Below are positions 53,687 to 62,859 of a stretch of 64,000 nt of DNA, piece by piece (the stretch's first letter is position 1; the number at the start of each line of letters is the position of its first letter). The notes beneath the pieces were generated by a model, which was not told the origin of the DNA, searched no databases, and was given only the letters and a program-made list of their open reading frames with translations. Both the position numbers and the translations under genes were made by a program. Source of the DNA: Flavobacterium psychrophilum (GTDB lineage Bacteria; Bacteroidota; Bacteroidia; Flavobacteriales; Flavobacteriaceae); the NCBI GenBank assembly GCA_003243255.1, contig QFQM01000002.1, positions 1 to 64,000 of the forward strand, written 5' to 3'.

Positions 53687-54100
53687 ATGAACTTTAAAAA
53701 TACAGACACTAAGGGCAACTTCGAACTAAAGCATTATCATGAGAATTATGGATTCGATCTGGAAGCAGTGCTTTCCAAACATCCCATAAAAGAACTTGCC
53801 AATGATTCGCATAAAGATGACCTGATAAATTCGCTGAAGAAAGGTAACCTGCAATCCGCAACTTTCTTAAAGGACGGGCAGGAAGTGAAGCACTATATTG
53901 AGGCAACGCCCCAGTATAAAACACTTACCATATACGATGATAACCTGAAGCGCCTTGATACCCGACAGGCAAAGGAACAGTCACAGGGTGAAGGACAGGC
54001 AGCCAAGCAGGAAAGCAAAAAACAGCAGAAAGCTGCCGATGAAGACGGTCCTGCCGAGAATACTGAAAAGAAACAGCGCCGCAAAAAGCAATCGATGTAA
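53687..54100 (+). pseudogene. C-terminal fragment of a DUF3945-like protein
   Basis: 137 residues from the ATG at 53687. The text (NFELKHYHENYGFDLEAVL, ATFLKDGQEVKHYIEATPQYKTLTIYDDNLKRL) fits the end of DUF3945 proteins of Bacteroidota elements, followed by a Lys/Gln-rich tail (KKQQKAADEDGPAENTEKKQRRKK). The longer upstream frame is antisense to dnaE and is not part of it. The gene lost its 5' part at the same junction as dnaE. Confidence 0.6.
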
Positions 54101-54109
54101 ATGTAAGCC

Positions 54110-54394
54110 ATGGAAACTGAAAAGCCTTTATTAACCTTTTTTAGAGCGATACAAAATGACTATCGTATCAGCAGCACGCACATAAGCGTTTTTGCTGCGC
54201 TGCTCTATTACAGGAATGATAAAGGCTTTATCAACCCGATATATGCCTACAGTTCCGATATCATGGCAATCGCAAAGCTATCAGCAGCCAAGACGTACCG
54301 AAAGTGCATCAGGGAGCTTAGTGATTATGGATACCTGCGCTATGAGCCGTCCTTCAAGAAGAATAAGGCCAGCCGGATTTATATACCAGATTAA
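54110..54394 (+). CDS. Small winged-helix DNA-binding protein
   Basis: 94 residues: ISSTHISVFAALLYYRND, DIMAIAKLSAAKTYRKCIRELSDYGYLRYEPSFKK, a compact helix-turn-helix with a wing, similar to RepA/HTH regulators common beside element integrases. It probably controls the recombinase operon. Its start is 9 bases after the DUF3945 fragment. Confidence 0.75.
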   Translation: METEKPLLTFFRAIQNDYRISSTHISVFAALLYYRNDKGFINPIYAYSSDIMAIAKLSAAKTYRKCIRELSDYGYLRYEPSFKKNKASRIYIPD

Positions 54395-54415
54395 AATTTT
54401 AATGACAGCCGAACT

Positions 54416-54436
54416 GCCCGCTTGCGGGCTTTTTGT
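54416..54436 (+). terminator. Hairpin terminator after the winged-helix gene
   Basis: GCCCGC and GCGGGC form a tight stem around TT, followed by TTTTT. It separates the winged-helix gene from the recombinase operon. Confidence 0.8.
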
Positions 54437-54453
54437 GTTTAATATGATTTGCT

Positions 54454-54618
54454 ATGGAAAGGGATGATGAAAGTGAGCAGGGAAAAATATCCCCGGAGGA
54501 TGCCATGCGCATGCTGAAATCCGAGGGCATAATTATAGATGTAGAACAAGCAGCAGAAATATTGTTTCTTCTTCGAAAAATCGCTAATATAGCGGTTTCC
54601 AAATATTTAGAACGATGA
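54454..54618 (+). CDS. 54-residue companion of recombinase 2
   Basis: Encodes MERDDESEQGKISPEDAMRM, then LKSEGIIIDVEQAAEILFLLRK. The last 4 bases (ATGA) overlap the recombinase start, so translation is coupled. The residue pattern and length match the 54-residue protein next to recombinase 1 (8601-8765). A recombination-control factor is a reasonable guess, without direct evidence. Confidence 0.7.
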   Translation: MERDDESEQGKISPEDAMRMLKSEGIIIDVEQAAEILFLLRKIANIAVSKYLER

Positions 54619-56165
54619 AAAGGATAGCAGACTTATACGTGAGGGTGAGTACCGATGAACAGGCGGAAAAAGGCTACTCCCAAAGAAACCAGGAAGAGCT
54701 TCTGAGAAAATATTGCAGTATAAACGGCATACAAATCCGCGATGTCATCTATGAAGACCATTCGGCAAAAACATTCAACAGGCCCCAGTGGAAAAAGCTG
54801 CTGGTCAACCTGAAAAAGAATAAAAATAAGATTGACCTCGTACTGTTTATGAAGTGGGACAGGTTTAGCAGGAATGCAGGGGATGCCTACCAGATGATAA
54901 GCCTGCTCAGAAAGCTGGGCGTGGAGCCGCAGGCCATTGAGCAGCCCCTTGATCTGACCATTCCGGAAAATAAGATGATGCTTGCCTTTTACCTGGCCGC
55001 GCCGGAGGTAGAAAACGACAGGCGCGCGCTCAACACCTTCCATGGGCTGCGCCGTGCAAGAAAAGAGGGGCGTTACATGGGCATGGCACCTTACGGCTAT
55101 GCCAATAAGATTACCGAAGACGGCAAAAAATATATTGCGCCCGTACTCAAAGAGGCGAAACTGGTGCGATGGATCTTTGAGGAAATCGCAAAAGAAATAT
55201 TCAATACGGAGTCTATCTATCACATGGCAAAGGATAGGGGGCTTACCTGCACAAAAGGTAATTTCTGGATCATGATAAAAAACCCTTTGTACTTCGGCAA
55301 GATCATAGTCCCCAAGTATAAAGATGAGGAAGCGATATTGGTTGATGGGCAGCACGAGGCGATAATCAGTGAAGGCCTTTATTACAGGGTACAGGATGTC
55401 CTGGCGGGCAGGTCAAGAAATTACAGGCCGAAAGTACAGACCACAGAAAATTTCCCGCTCAGAGGCTTCTTTCTCTGTCCACAATGCGACAGGAAGCTTA
55501 CCGGGAGCAAATGCAAAGGTCGCCATAAGCATTATTACTACTATCATTGTGAAGCCAGCTGCAAGTACAGGATCAATTCGGATAAAGCGAATGAAATATT
55601 TATAGAGCACCTTAACGGGTACAAGCCAATACCAGAGGTTAAAAAATTATATTCAGCGGTGCTCCTTGAAGCGTATAAAGAGCATACCGGCAATGCAGCC
55701 AGTGAAAAAAAGAAGATGCTTGCACAGATTACCGAATATGAAAAAAAGCTCTCCAATGCGAGAAACCTTCTTGTAACCGAAAAGATCGATGTGGAAGATT
55801 ACAATCTGATGAAGTCCGATTACAACTCTGTCATCACTAAACTTGAAAAACAACTCGGCGATACAAATTTCGAAAAAGGAGACATTGAAGATTTAATGGG
55901 TAAGGGGCTTAACAACCTGATTTCCTTGGGTTCAGCTTATGAGAACGGCACACTTGCTGATGCGAGGGAGATGATTGGTTTAATTTATCCCGAAAATTTC
56001 ACGTTTCGCGGAAACAGTTTCCAAACCGCTCGGGTCAACGAAATTATGAACTGTATCTATCTGGTTAACAATGAGTTGAAATCAAAAAAAAACGGGACAA
56101 AAGACGATTTTTTCGCTTTGTCCCGAGTAGTGACCTCGACTGGATTCAAACCAGTAACCTTCTGA
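54615..56165 (+). CDS. Large serine recombinase 2
   Basis: 516 residues. Catalytic domain with LYVRVSTDEQ (Ser11) and KWDRFSRN; a recombinase domain; a zinc ribbon CPQCDRKLTGS ... YYHCEASC; C-terminal coiled coil around 375-420. Related to recombinase 1. The last 20 or so codons lie over the terminator and T arm of the tRNA-Arg gene on the other strand (tail SRVVTSTGFKPVTF), so this tail is derived from the host attachment site. The free element may encode another C-terminus. Confidence 0.93.
   Translation: MKRIADLYVRVSTDEQAEKGYSQRNQEELLRKYCSINGIQIRDVIYEDHSAKTFNRPQWKKLLVNLKKNKNKIDLVLFMKWDRFSRNAGDAYQMISLLRKLGVEPQAIEQPLDLTIPENKMMLAFYLAAPEVENDRRALNTFHGLRRARKEGRYMGMAPYGYANKITEDGKKYIAPVLKEAKLVRWIFEEIAKEIFNTESIYHMAKDRGLTCTKGNFWIMIKNPLYFGKIIVPKYKDEEAILVDGQHEAIISEGLYYRVQDVLAGRSRNYRPKVQTTENFPLRGFFLCPQCDRKLTGSKCKGRHKHYYYYHCEASCKYRINSDKANEIFIEHLNGYKPIPEVKKLYSAVLLEAYKEHTGNAASEKKKMLAQITEYEKKLSNARNLLVTEKIDVEDYNLMKSDYNSVITKLEKQLGDTNFEKGDIEDLMGKGLNNLISLGSAYENGTLADAREMIGLIYPENFTFRGNSFQTARVNEIMNCIYLVNNELKSKKNGTKDDFFALSRVVTSTGFKPVTF
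56093..56125 (-). terminator. Terminator of tRNA-Arg
   Basis: CGGGACAAA and TTTGTCCCG form a stem, and on the minus strand a run of nine T follows (A-run 56084-56092). It lies within the 3' end of the recombinase 2 gene, on the opposite strand. Confidence 0.8.
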
Positions 56166-56204
56166 GCCGTAATCAGATGCGCTATTCAGTTGCGCCACGA
56201 GGCC
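56131..56204 (-). tRNA. tRNA-Arg (anticodon ACG)
   Basis: 74 bases including the discriminator A. Acceptor GGCCTCG/CGAGGTC, anticodon stem TCTGA/TCAGA with loop TTACGGC (anticodon ACG), T arm ACTGG-TTTGAAT-CCAGT. All stems pair. Its 3' half serves as the integration site of the adjacent element. Confidence 0.93.
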
Positions 56205-56318
56205 AATTTTGCTTTCAGTTTGTGAATATTCAGTGATATTTATCATCCTGATTGCGGGTGCAAATATAGGCAATAATGCTTAACTTGCAAGACTAAATGA
56301 ATAAAAAAATATAAAAAA

Positions 56319-56831
56319 ATGACGTTGAATCAGTATATACGTGACGTTCAGGATTTTCCAAAAGAAGGAATTGTCTTTAAAGATATAACCCCGTTGCTTA
56401 ATAATCCTAAAGCGGTGCGCGAATGCATGGCTTTACTGCTAAATAACCTTCGTGACCGAAAAATCGATAAGGTAGTAGGGGTAGAGAGCAGGGGATTCTT
56501 TTTTGCTACGCTATTGGCTTATGAACTTAATGCAGGGTTCGTGCCTGTGCGTAAGCCTAAAAAGCTTCCTTTTGAGACTATTTCAGCTTCATACGCGCTT
56601 GAGTATGGTACCGACTGTTTAGAAGTGCATACAGATGCAATTAAGCCGGGAGACAGGATCCTTATCCATGATGATGTGCTGGCAACAGGAGGTACAGCTG
56701 CTGCGGTATGCGAACTGGTAGAAAAACTGGGAGGCGAAATTGTGCAATGCAATTTCCTTATGGAATTATCTTTCCTTAACGGCAGGCAAAAATTAGGGAG
56801 CAGGGAAGTGTATTCACCGCTGGTGTATTAA
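56319..56831 (+). CDS. apt: Adenine phosphoribosyltransferase
   Basis: 170 residues, full length for the family. IVFKDITPLL near the start, GVESRGFFFA, and the PRPP-binding loop ILIHDDVLATGGTA near 118-131. It salvages adenine to AMP in the cytoplasm. Core chromosomal gene; marks the right boundary of the island. Confidence 0.96.
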   Translation: MTLNQYIRDVQDFPKEGIVFKDITPLLNNPKAVRECMALLLNNLRDRKIDKVVGVESRGFFFATLLAYELNAGFVPVRKPKKLPFETISASYALEYGTDCLEVHTDAIKPGDRILIHDDVLATGGTAAAVCELVEKLGGEIVQCNFLMELSFLNGRQKLGSREVYSPLVY

Positions 56832-56968
56832 TCCAGTGCGCGGGTTGTTACAAAGTATTTCCATGCAATGATGGCCTTTTGCAGTTTTGTCGCTCTGCTA
56901 AGGTCCAGCTGCTCTTTAGTATAATTGGGTAGCAGCCACTTATTAAGTTTTGCAAGTATCTTAAACAT
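56828..56968 (-). CDS. Small conserved protein of unknown function
   Basis: 46 residues from the ATG at 56968 (MFKILAKLNKWLLPNYTKE...); an upstream ATG would add 16 hydrophobic residues. The segment LDLSRATKLQKAIIAWKYFVTTRALD is strongly helical. I recall such 46-residue proteins as widespread in Flavobacteria, without known function. Its stop overlaps the apt stop region. Confidence 0.7.
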   Translation of the reverse strand: MFKILAKLNKWLLPNYTKEQLDLSRATKLQKAIIAWKYFVTTRALD

Positions 56969-57046
56969 AAAACTGGTGTTTGGTATATCAAATATAAGAA
57001 AAGGCTGCCTAAACATGGCAGCCTTTAAGAATATATTAATCCTAAT

Positions 57047-59005
57047 TTATTGTACAGAAGAAGCAGTAAGTTGTCCTTTTATCCTGCCAATGTAAATATC
57101 AGGGATACCGTTTTTCTTCCCTTCAGAGCTCAATTTAGCGGTAGATTTTACATCACCTTCCTTTAATGATATTTTGATATTTGTTATTATACCAGTACTG
57201 TTTCTGGTAACATCAGAATAGACTACTGTGATTCCTGCTTTTTCAAGATCCTCTTTGTAGCTGTTAAGCTGAATATCTGTAGTTGTTTTATTAATGATAA
57301 AGTAGATGTTTTTCCCGTCATTGGAAATCAAATTACCGTCATTGTCGCGTAATGAAGTTTGAGTTACGGTGCGATATGGGCTGGAATTCATTTGTTTAAC
57401 TCTATCAGTAATACTTGTGTTAACATCTGAGGTGGCATCTGTTTTTGTTGTAGTATGGGTAACTATTGTTGTTTTATCGGTTGATTTAGGGTCAAAGTCT
57501 GATGTTGTAAATTCTAACGCACCATATTTAGCAATTTCGCCATATTTTTTTACGGCTTCTTCGCCAGACAGTTCTATTATCTTAACTTCCTTTTTCCCTC
57601 TAAATACTATATTTTCTTCTTTTTGAATTACACCATTAATTACAACGATCTTTTTTTCATTTTTTACTGCATTCTCAACATAATCGTTAAGGCCTTTTTT
57701 GGGTTCTCCGGCTTCTGGTTTATTAAAAGTGATAGTTTCATTTCCTCCATTTTTACTGGTAAAGTAAATTACATTATCAGCATCGGCACTTTCCTTTTCT
57801 ATGTTTAGGGTAAAAGGATATATTGGTTTATCGTCATCACTAAGAATTTCATATACAGGGTAGGCCTTAATATGATTTTTATCTTTTACGGAAACTTTGA
57901 TTTCAACGATCTCATTTTTTTTATTGCGTTTGATGTTCTCAAAATAAACATCGGCATCAAATAGGTCTTTGTACATCTCTTTTCTATCCTTCATTGTAGT
58001 GTTGGTCATATCTTTGTCGATTATAACTGCAGTTACCAAAGGATATGAAATTTCACTACCTGTGGCAATTTCATCTGTGCTTTGCATTTTTACAGGGATT
58101 GGATTTACTGATTCTACAATTTTCGCATCCCTTTCTTTAGCTACAACTTCAATCTGATACAGATATATAAACGCAATGATAGCGGGCACTATAGCTGCAA
58201 ATTTCAAAAAATTGTATTTTTTTGACTGTTTAGTATTTAGCATAACGATTCGTTTTTTGATTAGTGATTGATAGAAATGATTGGTGATTGAGATACACTC
58301 CTGCTGAAGTGTAATTTTTAATAATGTTTTTTGGTATTCAATGCTGTTGTCGATAGCTTTTACAGCATCTGCATCGGCAATGAATTCGAGATTTTGCGCT
58401 ATTTGTTTTTTGTACAGCCAGGTAAAAGGGCTAAACCAAAGGAATATGCATGACAGCTGACTCAAAATCATGTCAAACGAATGCAATTGCCTGCTGTGAA
58501 CTTTTTCATGGGCGATAATAGTTTTAAGTTCCTCGGTTTCTAAAGCACGAGAATTATAGGCTATGTAGCGGAAAAATGAGAAAGGAGATGCTATAGCTTC
58601 TGAATCAATAATTTTGTATTGATGGTCCCGTTGATATTTTTGACTTTTAAGCAGTGTGTTTACTTTAACGATCTCAATAATAAATTTTACCAGGAAAATA
58701 ACAGCTCCTATTGTGTATATTATTGTTGCAAACTGCCACCAGTCAAATTGAAATTCAGGTTTTTGGGTTACAATACCCTGAGTAATTTTGAAATTTTCAA
58801 GATTTACCGGTGCTATTGGTTGGGGTGTTATCCAAACTGTTTTTGTAAATCTAAGTAATGGTAGTATGAAAGCAGTTATGATTCCTGTCAACAGGAAGAA
58901 ACGAATCTGTATGAAGAAAGTTTCTTTTCTAAATAAGAGGTAATATGCTGTAAAAAATACAGCTATAAGACCCGATGCTTTAGCCAGGTAGATAATAATG
59001 CTCAT
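57047..59005 (-). CDS. M56 (BlaR1/MecR1-like) peptidase with TonB-plug-like tail
   Basis: 652 residues. Four membrane helices in the first 290 residues flank the zinc protease motif HEKVH (166-170) with ENLEFIADADAV as third ligand region. A periplasmic C-terminal half carries repeats such as VINGVIQKEENIVFRG ... GEEAVKKYGEIAKYGALEFTT, which resemble TonB-receptor plug sequence. With BlaI upstream it forms a sensor-protease pair. The paralogue at 59094 is next to it. Confidence 0.85.
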   Translation of the reverse strand: MSIIIYLAKASGLIAVFFTAYYLLFRKETFFIQIRFFLLTGIITAFILPLLRFTKTVWITPQPIAPVNLENFKITQGIVTQKPEFQFDWWQFATIIYTIGAVIFLVKFIIEIVKVNTLLKSQKYQRDHQYKIIDSEAIASPFSFFRYIAYNSRALETEELKTIIAHEKVHSRQLHSFDMILSQLSCIFLWFSPFTWLYKKQIAQNLEFIADADAVKAIDNSIEYQKTLLKITLQQECISITNHFYQSLIKKRIVMLNTKQSKKYNFLKFAAIVPAIIAFIYLYQIEVVAKERDAKIVESVNPIPVKMQSTDEIATGSEISYPLVTAVIIDKDMTNTTMKDRKEMYKDLFDADVYFENIKRNKKNEIVEIKVSVKDKNHIKAYPVYEILSDDDKPIYPFTLNIEKESADADNVIYFTSKNGGNETITFNKPEAGEPKKGLNDYVENAVKNEKKIVVINGVIQKEENIVFRGKKEVKIIELSGEEAVKKYGEIAKYGALEFTTSDFDPKSTDKTTIVTHTTTKTDATSDVNTSITDRVKQMNSSPYRTVTQTSLRDNDGNLISNDGKNIYFIINKTTTDIQLNSYKEDLEKAGITVVYSDVTRNSTGIITNIKISLKEGDVKSTAKLSSEGKKNGIPDIYIGRIKGQLTASSVQ

Positions 59006-59093
59006 ACTTTTATTGGTTTTAGTTGGTTAAGCTGTCAGGCTTTTTAATGATGCCTGACAGCATCTTGCGGTATAAATAACTAACTCAAAATAC

Positions 59094-61088
59094 TTAAGAT
59101 TTTTTAGAAAGTGCTTTTCTCTTTTCCATTTCCTTTTGAGCTTTTTGAAGATCTTTCTGAGCTTCCTCAAGTTGTTTCTGAGCCTCTTTCATCTGTTGTT
59201 TGGCCTGTTCCATCTCTTTCATGGCCTGCTTCATTTCCTGATCTTTTAGACCGGAATCTCTTAAAGATTCATTGATAGATTTTTCAATTTCTTTCCTGTC
59301 AATCTGGAGCTCTTTCATTGCTTGCTTAATCTCAACCTGCGCTTTTTTCATTTCTTCCTGAATTTCTTTTCTTTCTTCTTCAGAAATCCCTTCAAAAGCA
59401 AAATCTTTTTGCCAGTTAATATTAGCTAAAGCATCCATACCGGTACTTACGCCATTTAGGGCTATAGTCATTACTTCATCCATATTAGGCATAGTGAAAC
59501 TGAAAGAGTTGTTGGTGTTGTCACTACTGCCATATGCATAGTTAAAGTTTGGCTGTGTTGGTACTGTAGTTATTTCCACAGCACCTTTTTTAGCTTTTTT
59601 GCCATATTTCTTTTTGGCTTCTTTAGGCGAAATTACATTCATGTTGGCAATAGTCTGGCCTTTTGGTAATTGCAGGTCGCTAAGGTTGTCTCCAATTTCT
59701 TTTTGTTCTACACCATTTACATAAAATACAGCTCCTTTGTAAAGATTAACGGTATTTGGCCCGTTCATATAACCGTTGCAGCCTGTTGAAGCTGAAGTAT
59801 TACAGATTACTTTTGTCTGAACGGGTACATTCGCATTAGATGCGACACTTATTTTGTCAGCAGTAACGTGGAATGGGTTTGGATTGCCAAAACCAATAAT
59901 ATTACCTGTAGCATTGCTGTTTTTTTCCATTTCGATAGTAAACGGCTTAATAGGAGAGGTGCCGCTTACATAATGGTCCTGAGACTGATCCTTATCTTTT
60001 ACAGTTGCTTTAATGGCCGTAATTTCACCTGAAGCATTTCGGGCTACATTACTGAAAGTAACATCTGCCTCGAACTCATCTTTAAAAACGTCAGTATTTT
60101 TATTCAGCTCTTCATCAGTGGTATTTTTATCGATTGTGATGCTGATTTTTGTTTTTTCCTGAGAACTGGTATTGATCTCCGAAGCTTTTTCCTGGGCAAT
60201 TACTTTTACCTGAAAAAGGAAAATAAATGCTGCTAATGCAGGAAGTACAACTGCGTACTTCCATGAATTACGTTTTTTTGATTGTTTTTTGTTTAACATA
60301 ACGATTCGTTTTTTGATTAATGATTGATAAAAATGATTAGTGATTGCGATACATTCCGGCTGAAGTGTAATTTTCAGCAGGGTTTTTTGATATGCTTTTT
60401 TGTCGTTTAGCTGTTTGATGGCGACAGCATCGGCAATGAATTCCAGATTTTGTGATATCGATTTTTTATAGAACCACATAAAAGGGTTGAACCAAAAGGC
60501 TATGCAAAACAGCTGGCTAAGAATCATATCTGCTGAATGTTTCTGGCTGCTGTGTACTTTTTCGTGGCTTAAAATGCTTTCAAGCTCTTCCTGTTGCAAC
60601 TGGGCTGAGTTGTAAACTATATAATTAAAGAATGAAAAGGGTGATTGAACCTTCTCGGAATCAATAAGTTTGAAACGGCCTTGTTTTATAATGCTGTTTC
60701 CTTTAAGTATTTTTCGTATGGATATAAAATCCATAATGAAACGCATCAGGAAAAATAACAAGCCAATGCTATATACGGCCAATGCTACATAATACCAGTT
60801 TATAGTAAATGGTTCCGGTTTGGCAGCCATAAATTGCTGCATTACCATAAATTGCTGTAGCTGTTCGTTACTTATAGGTTCAGACGATATGGTTTGCTGT
60901 ACCGGCTCAATAAATATTACCTTGGTGTATTTCGCCAGGGGTAATAGGCCAGAGGTAATTAATCCTGCCAATAAAAAGCCACGGTTAGAATTGAAAAAAG
61001 TTTCTTTTCTCAGGAAAGCATAATAAGCAATAAAGAATACGGCAAGTAATCCTGAAGCTTTGGCTATATAGAGGATAAAGGTTTCCAT
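59094..61088 (-). CDS. M56 (BlaR1-like) peptidase paralogue with coiled-coil end
   Basis: 664 residues. Same layout as its neighbour: helices near 5-25, 37-52, 100-122 and 285-300, protease HEKVH (175-179), and QNLEFIADAVAIK. The periplasmic half has VNGVEQKEIGDN ... KEAKKKYGKKAKKGAVEITT. The last 120 residues form a long Glu/Lys/Gln coiled coil (KEMEQAKQQMKEAQKQLEEA). It starts 2 bases after blaI, so it is the coupled sensor of that repressor. Confidence 0.88.
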   Translation of the reverse strand: METFILYIAKASGLLAVFFIAYYAFLRKETFFNSNRGFLLAGLITSGLLPLAKYTKVIFIEPVQQTISSEPISNEQLQQFMVMQQFMAAKPEPFTINWYYVALAVYSIGLLFFLMRFIMDFISIRKILKGNSIIKQGRFKLIDSEKVQSPFSFFNYIVYNSAQLQQEELESILSHEKVHSSQKHSADMILSQLFCIAFWFNPFMWFYKKSISQNLEFIADAVAIKQLNDKKAYQKTLLKITLQPECIAITNHFYQSLIKKRIVMLNKKQSKKRNSWKYAVVLPALAAFIFLFQVKVIAQEKASEINTSSQEKTKISITIDKNTTDEELNKNTDVFKDEFEADVTFSNVARNASGEITAIKATVKDKDQSQDHYVSGTSPIKPFTIEMEKNSNATGNIIGFGNPNPFHVTADKISVASNANVPVQTKVICNTSASTGCNGYMNGPNTVNLYKGAVFYVNGVEQKEIGDNLSDLQLPKGQTIANMNVISPKEAKKKYGKKAKKGAVEITTVPTQPNFNYAYGSSDNTNNSFSFTMPNMDEVMTIALNGVSTGMDALANINWQKDFAFEGISEEERKEIQEEMKKAQVEIKQAMKELQIDRKEIEKSINESLRDSGLKDQEMKQAMKEMEQAKQQMKEAQKQLEEAQKDLQKAQKEMEKRKALSKKS

Positions 61089-61089
61089 A

Positions 61090-61449
61090 TCATTCCTTTT
61101 TTTCGATCATGTCAAGAATCTCACGAAGCTCTTTGGCGCTAATCTTTTCCTCTTTGGCAAAAAAGGAAATCATGCTCTTGTATGAATTATTAAAATAATT
61201 CTCGATAGCATTGCTCATAAAACCTTTCCTGTATTCTTCTTTACTAACCACCGGAAAGTATTGATGTGTGTTTCCGTAAGCATTATGGCTTACATAACCT
61301 TTTTCTTCCAGGTTTCGTATTATGGTAGAAAGCGTATTGTAATGAGGCTTGTCATCCTCAATTTCCATAAGCACATCTTTAACAAAAGCTTTTTCCAGCT
61401 TCCATAGTATGTGCATTATCTCTTCTTCCTTATTGGTTAACTTTTGCAT
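61090..61449 (-). CDS. BlaI/MecI-family repressor
   Basis: 119 residues: LTNKEEEIMHILWKLEKAFVKDVLMEI, and YNTLSTIIRNLEEKGYVSHNAYGNTHQYFPVVSKEEY, the winged helix and cleavage region of BlaI/MecI. It represses its operon until the M56 protease cuts it. Overall length is typical. Confidence 0.92.
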   Translation of the reverse strand: MQKLTNKEEEIMHILWKLEKAFVKDVLMEIEDDKPHYNTLSTIIRNLEEKGYVSHNAYGNTHQYFPVVSKEEYRKGFMSNAIENYFNNSYKSMISFFAKEEKISAKELREILDMIEKKE

Positions 61450-61564
61450 GATATCGTATTTATTATTCCAAATTTAAAACTATTTTTTTAGTTACACAAC
61501 TAATTTTATAGTTAAATAACTAAAACGATAGTTTTTTATTGTACGATACGCTGAAAAAAGTTTT

Positions 61565-62791
61565 TTACGTATTTTCTGAAAGTAGCTTTTTATGAAGCCA
61601 AAGTAATGATAATGTTGCTATTATGGCTAAGGTACCCATAAAGATCCAGTTGGCAAAATATCCATCTTCTTTATAATAGTCGATAATAGCAAGTCCTGTT
61701 TTTCCGCTTACAATATGTGCGAGGCTGAACATCATGGTGTAATAAGCCATGTACTGACCTTCGCGTCCGCGGGGAGCACGGTTCATTGCAAACCCGTTAG
61801 AAAAAGGAAAATTGAACATTTCGGCATAGGATATAATAAACATACTTACAACAACCATTCCTGCCCAACCTTCAAACAATAATGCATAAAAGCTCAAGGC
61901 CATACAGAATGCACCCAGCGCTACAACTTTTATTTTCTGGATTCCTTTACGTTCTACATAGCCAACAATAGGCATTTCGCACAGCAATACTAAAAGTCCG
62001 TTAAACGACATAAGTAAACCGGTCTGAAATTCCGAAAGGCCATATTGTTTGTGGTGGTATAACGGCAGGGTAGAGAACAACTGGAAAAATACCGTTGCAG
62101 TAATAAAGCTGCAGAACAGGAAAAGCCAGTAAAGCTTATCATTTTTGATCGAACGTTCAATCTTAGTTTCATCTACGGCAACCGCTTCAATTTTTACTCT
62201 TTCTTTTTCTTTTACCAAAAACATGAAGATAAGTATCGAAATGATGCATGAAGCACCATCAGCCCAAAACAGACCTTTATAGCCTATACCTAATATTATG
62301 AGTCCCCCCATTGCCGGCCCCGCCATAAAACCGAAATTAATAGCCAGGCGCACAAGGGTAAATGCTCTTGTGCGGTTCTCTGGTTTTGCATAAGTGCCAA
62401 TTGATACAAACATTGCCGGACGGAACATGTCAGCGATTGCCATAATGCTGAACATGGCAATACATAAGCCTGGGAATGTAGTAATATGTTGTATGACAAA
62501 GAAAGATGCTCCGCTCGCAATCATACTGAACACCATGATTTTATAGAAGCCAACTTTGTCTGTTAGTTTACCTCCCAGCCAGGAGCCTAACATTGAGCCT
62601 GAACCGAAACAAACCATAACCCATCCCACCTGGTCTAAGCTGAAATGAAGGTCTTCATTAAGGTATTTTGAGAGGAATGGGAATACCATAGTACCGGCAC
62701 GGTTAATGAAAGTAATGATGGCAAGTATCCATACTTCTCGCGTAAAACCACGAAAGTTATTGATGTAACGGGAAAAGGCCTGCTGAAGCAT
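61565..62791 (-). CDS. MFS transporter
   Basis: 408 residues with about 12 membrane helices. GSMLGSWLGGKLTDKVGFYK is the MFS loop 2-3 motif, and AFTLVRLAINFGFMAGPAMGG fits the antiporter-type helix 5. Probably a drug or metabolite exporter. Substrate unknown. It is separated from blaI by 115 bases, so likely a separate unit. Confidence 0.9.
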   Translation of the reverse strand: MLQQAFSRYINNFRGFTREVWILAIITFINRAGTMVFPFLSKYLNEDLHFSLDQVGWVMVCFGSGSMLGSWLGGKLTDKVGFYKIMVFSMIASGASFFVIQHITTFPGLCIAMFSIMAIADMFRPAMFVSIGTYAKPENRTRAFTLVRLAINFGFMAGPAMGGLIILGIGYKGLFWADGASCIISILIFMFLVKEKERVKIEAVAVDETKIERSIKNDKLYWLFLFCSFITATVFFQLFSTLPLYHHKQYGLSEFQTGLLMSFNGLLVLLCEMPIVGYVERKGIQKIKVVALGAFCMALSFYALLFEGWAGMVVVSMFIISYAEMFNFPFSNGFAMNRAPRGREGQYMAYYTMMFSLAHIVSGKTGLAIIDYYKEDGYFANWIFMGTLAIIATLSLLWLHKKLLSENT

Positions 62792-62841
62792 TTGTTTGAT
62801 TGATTTCTACAAATTTACAAATGTTAGTGTGCTTAAATAAT

Positions 62842-62849
62842 TATTTTTG
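62842..62849 (+). promoter_or_regulatory. TATTTTTG -7 promoter element
   Basis: Full TAnnTTTG match 10 bases before the ATG at 62860, supporting that start or the one at 62866 rather than 62800. Confidence 0.5.
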
Positions 62850-62859
62850 CAGAAACCTC

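Noticed and set aside
56828..57016. Calling the small minus-strand gene an SsrA-binding protein
   Set aside because: Similar short proteins may carry that label, but 46 residues cannot hold the SmpB fold; left as unknown.
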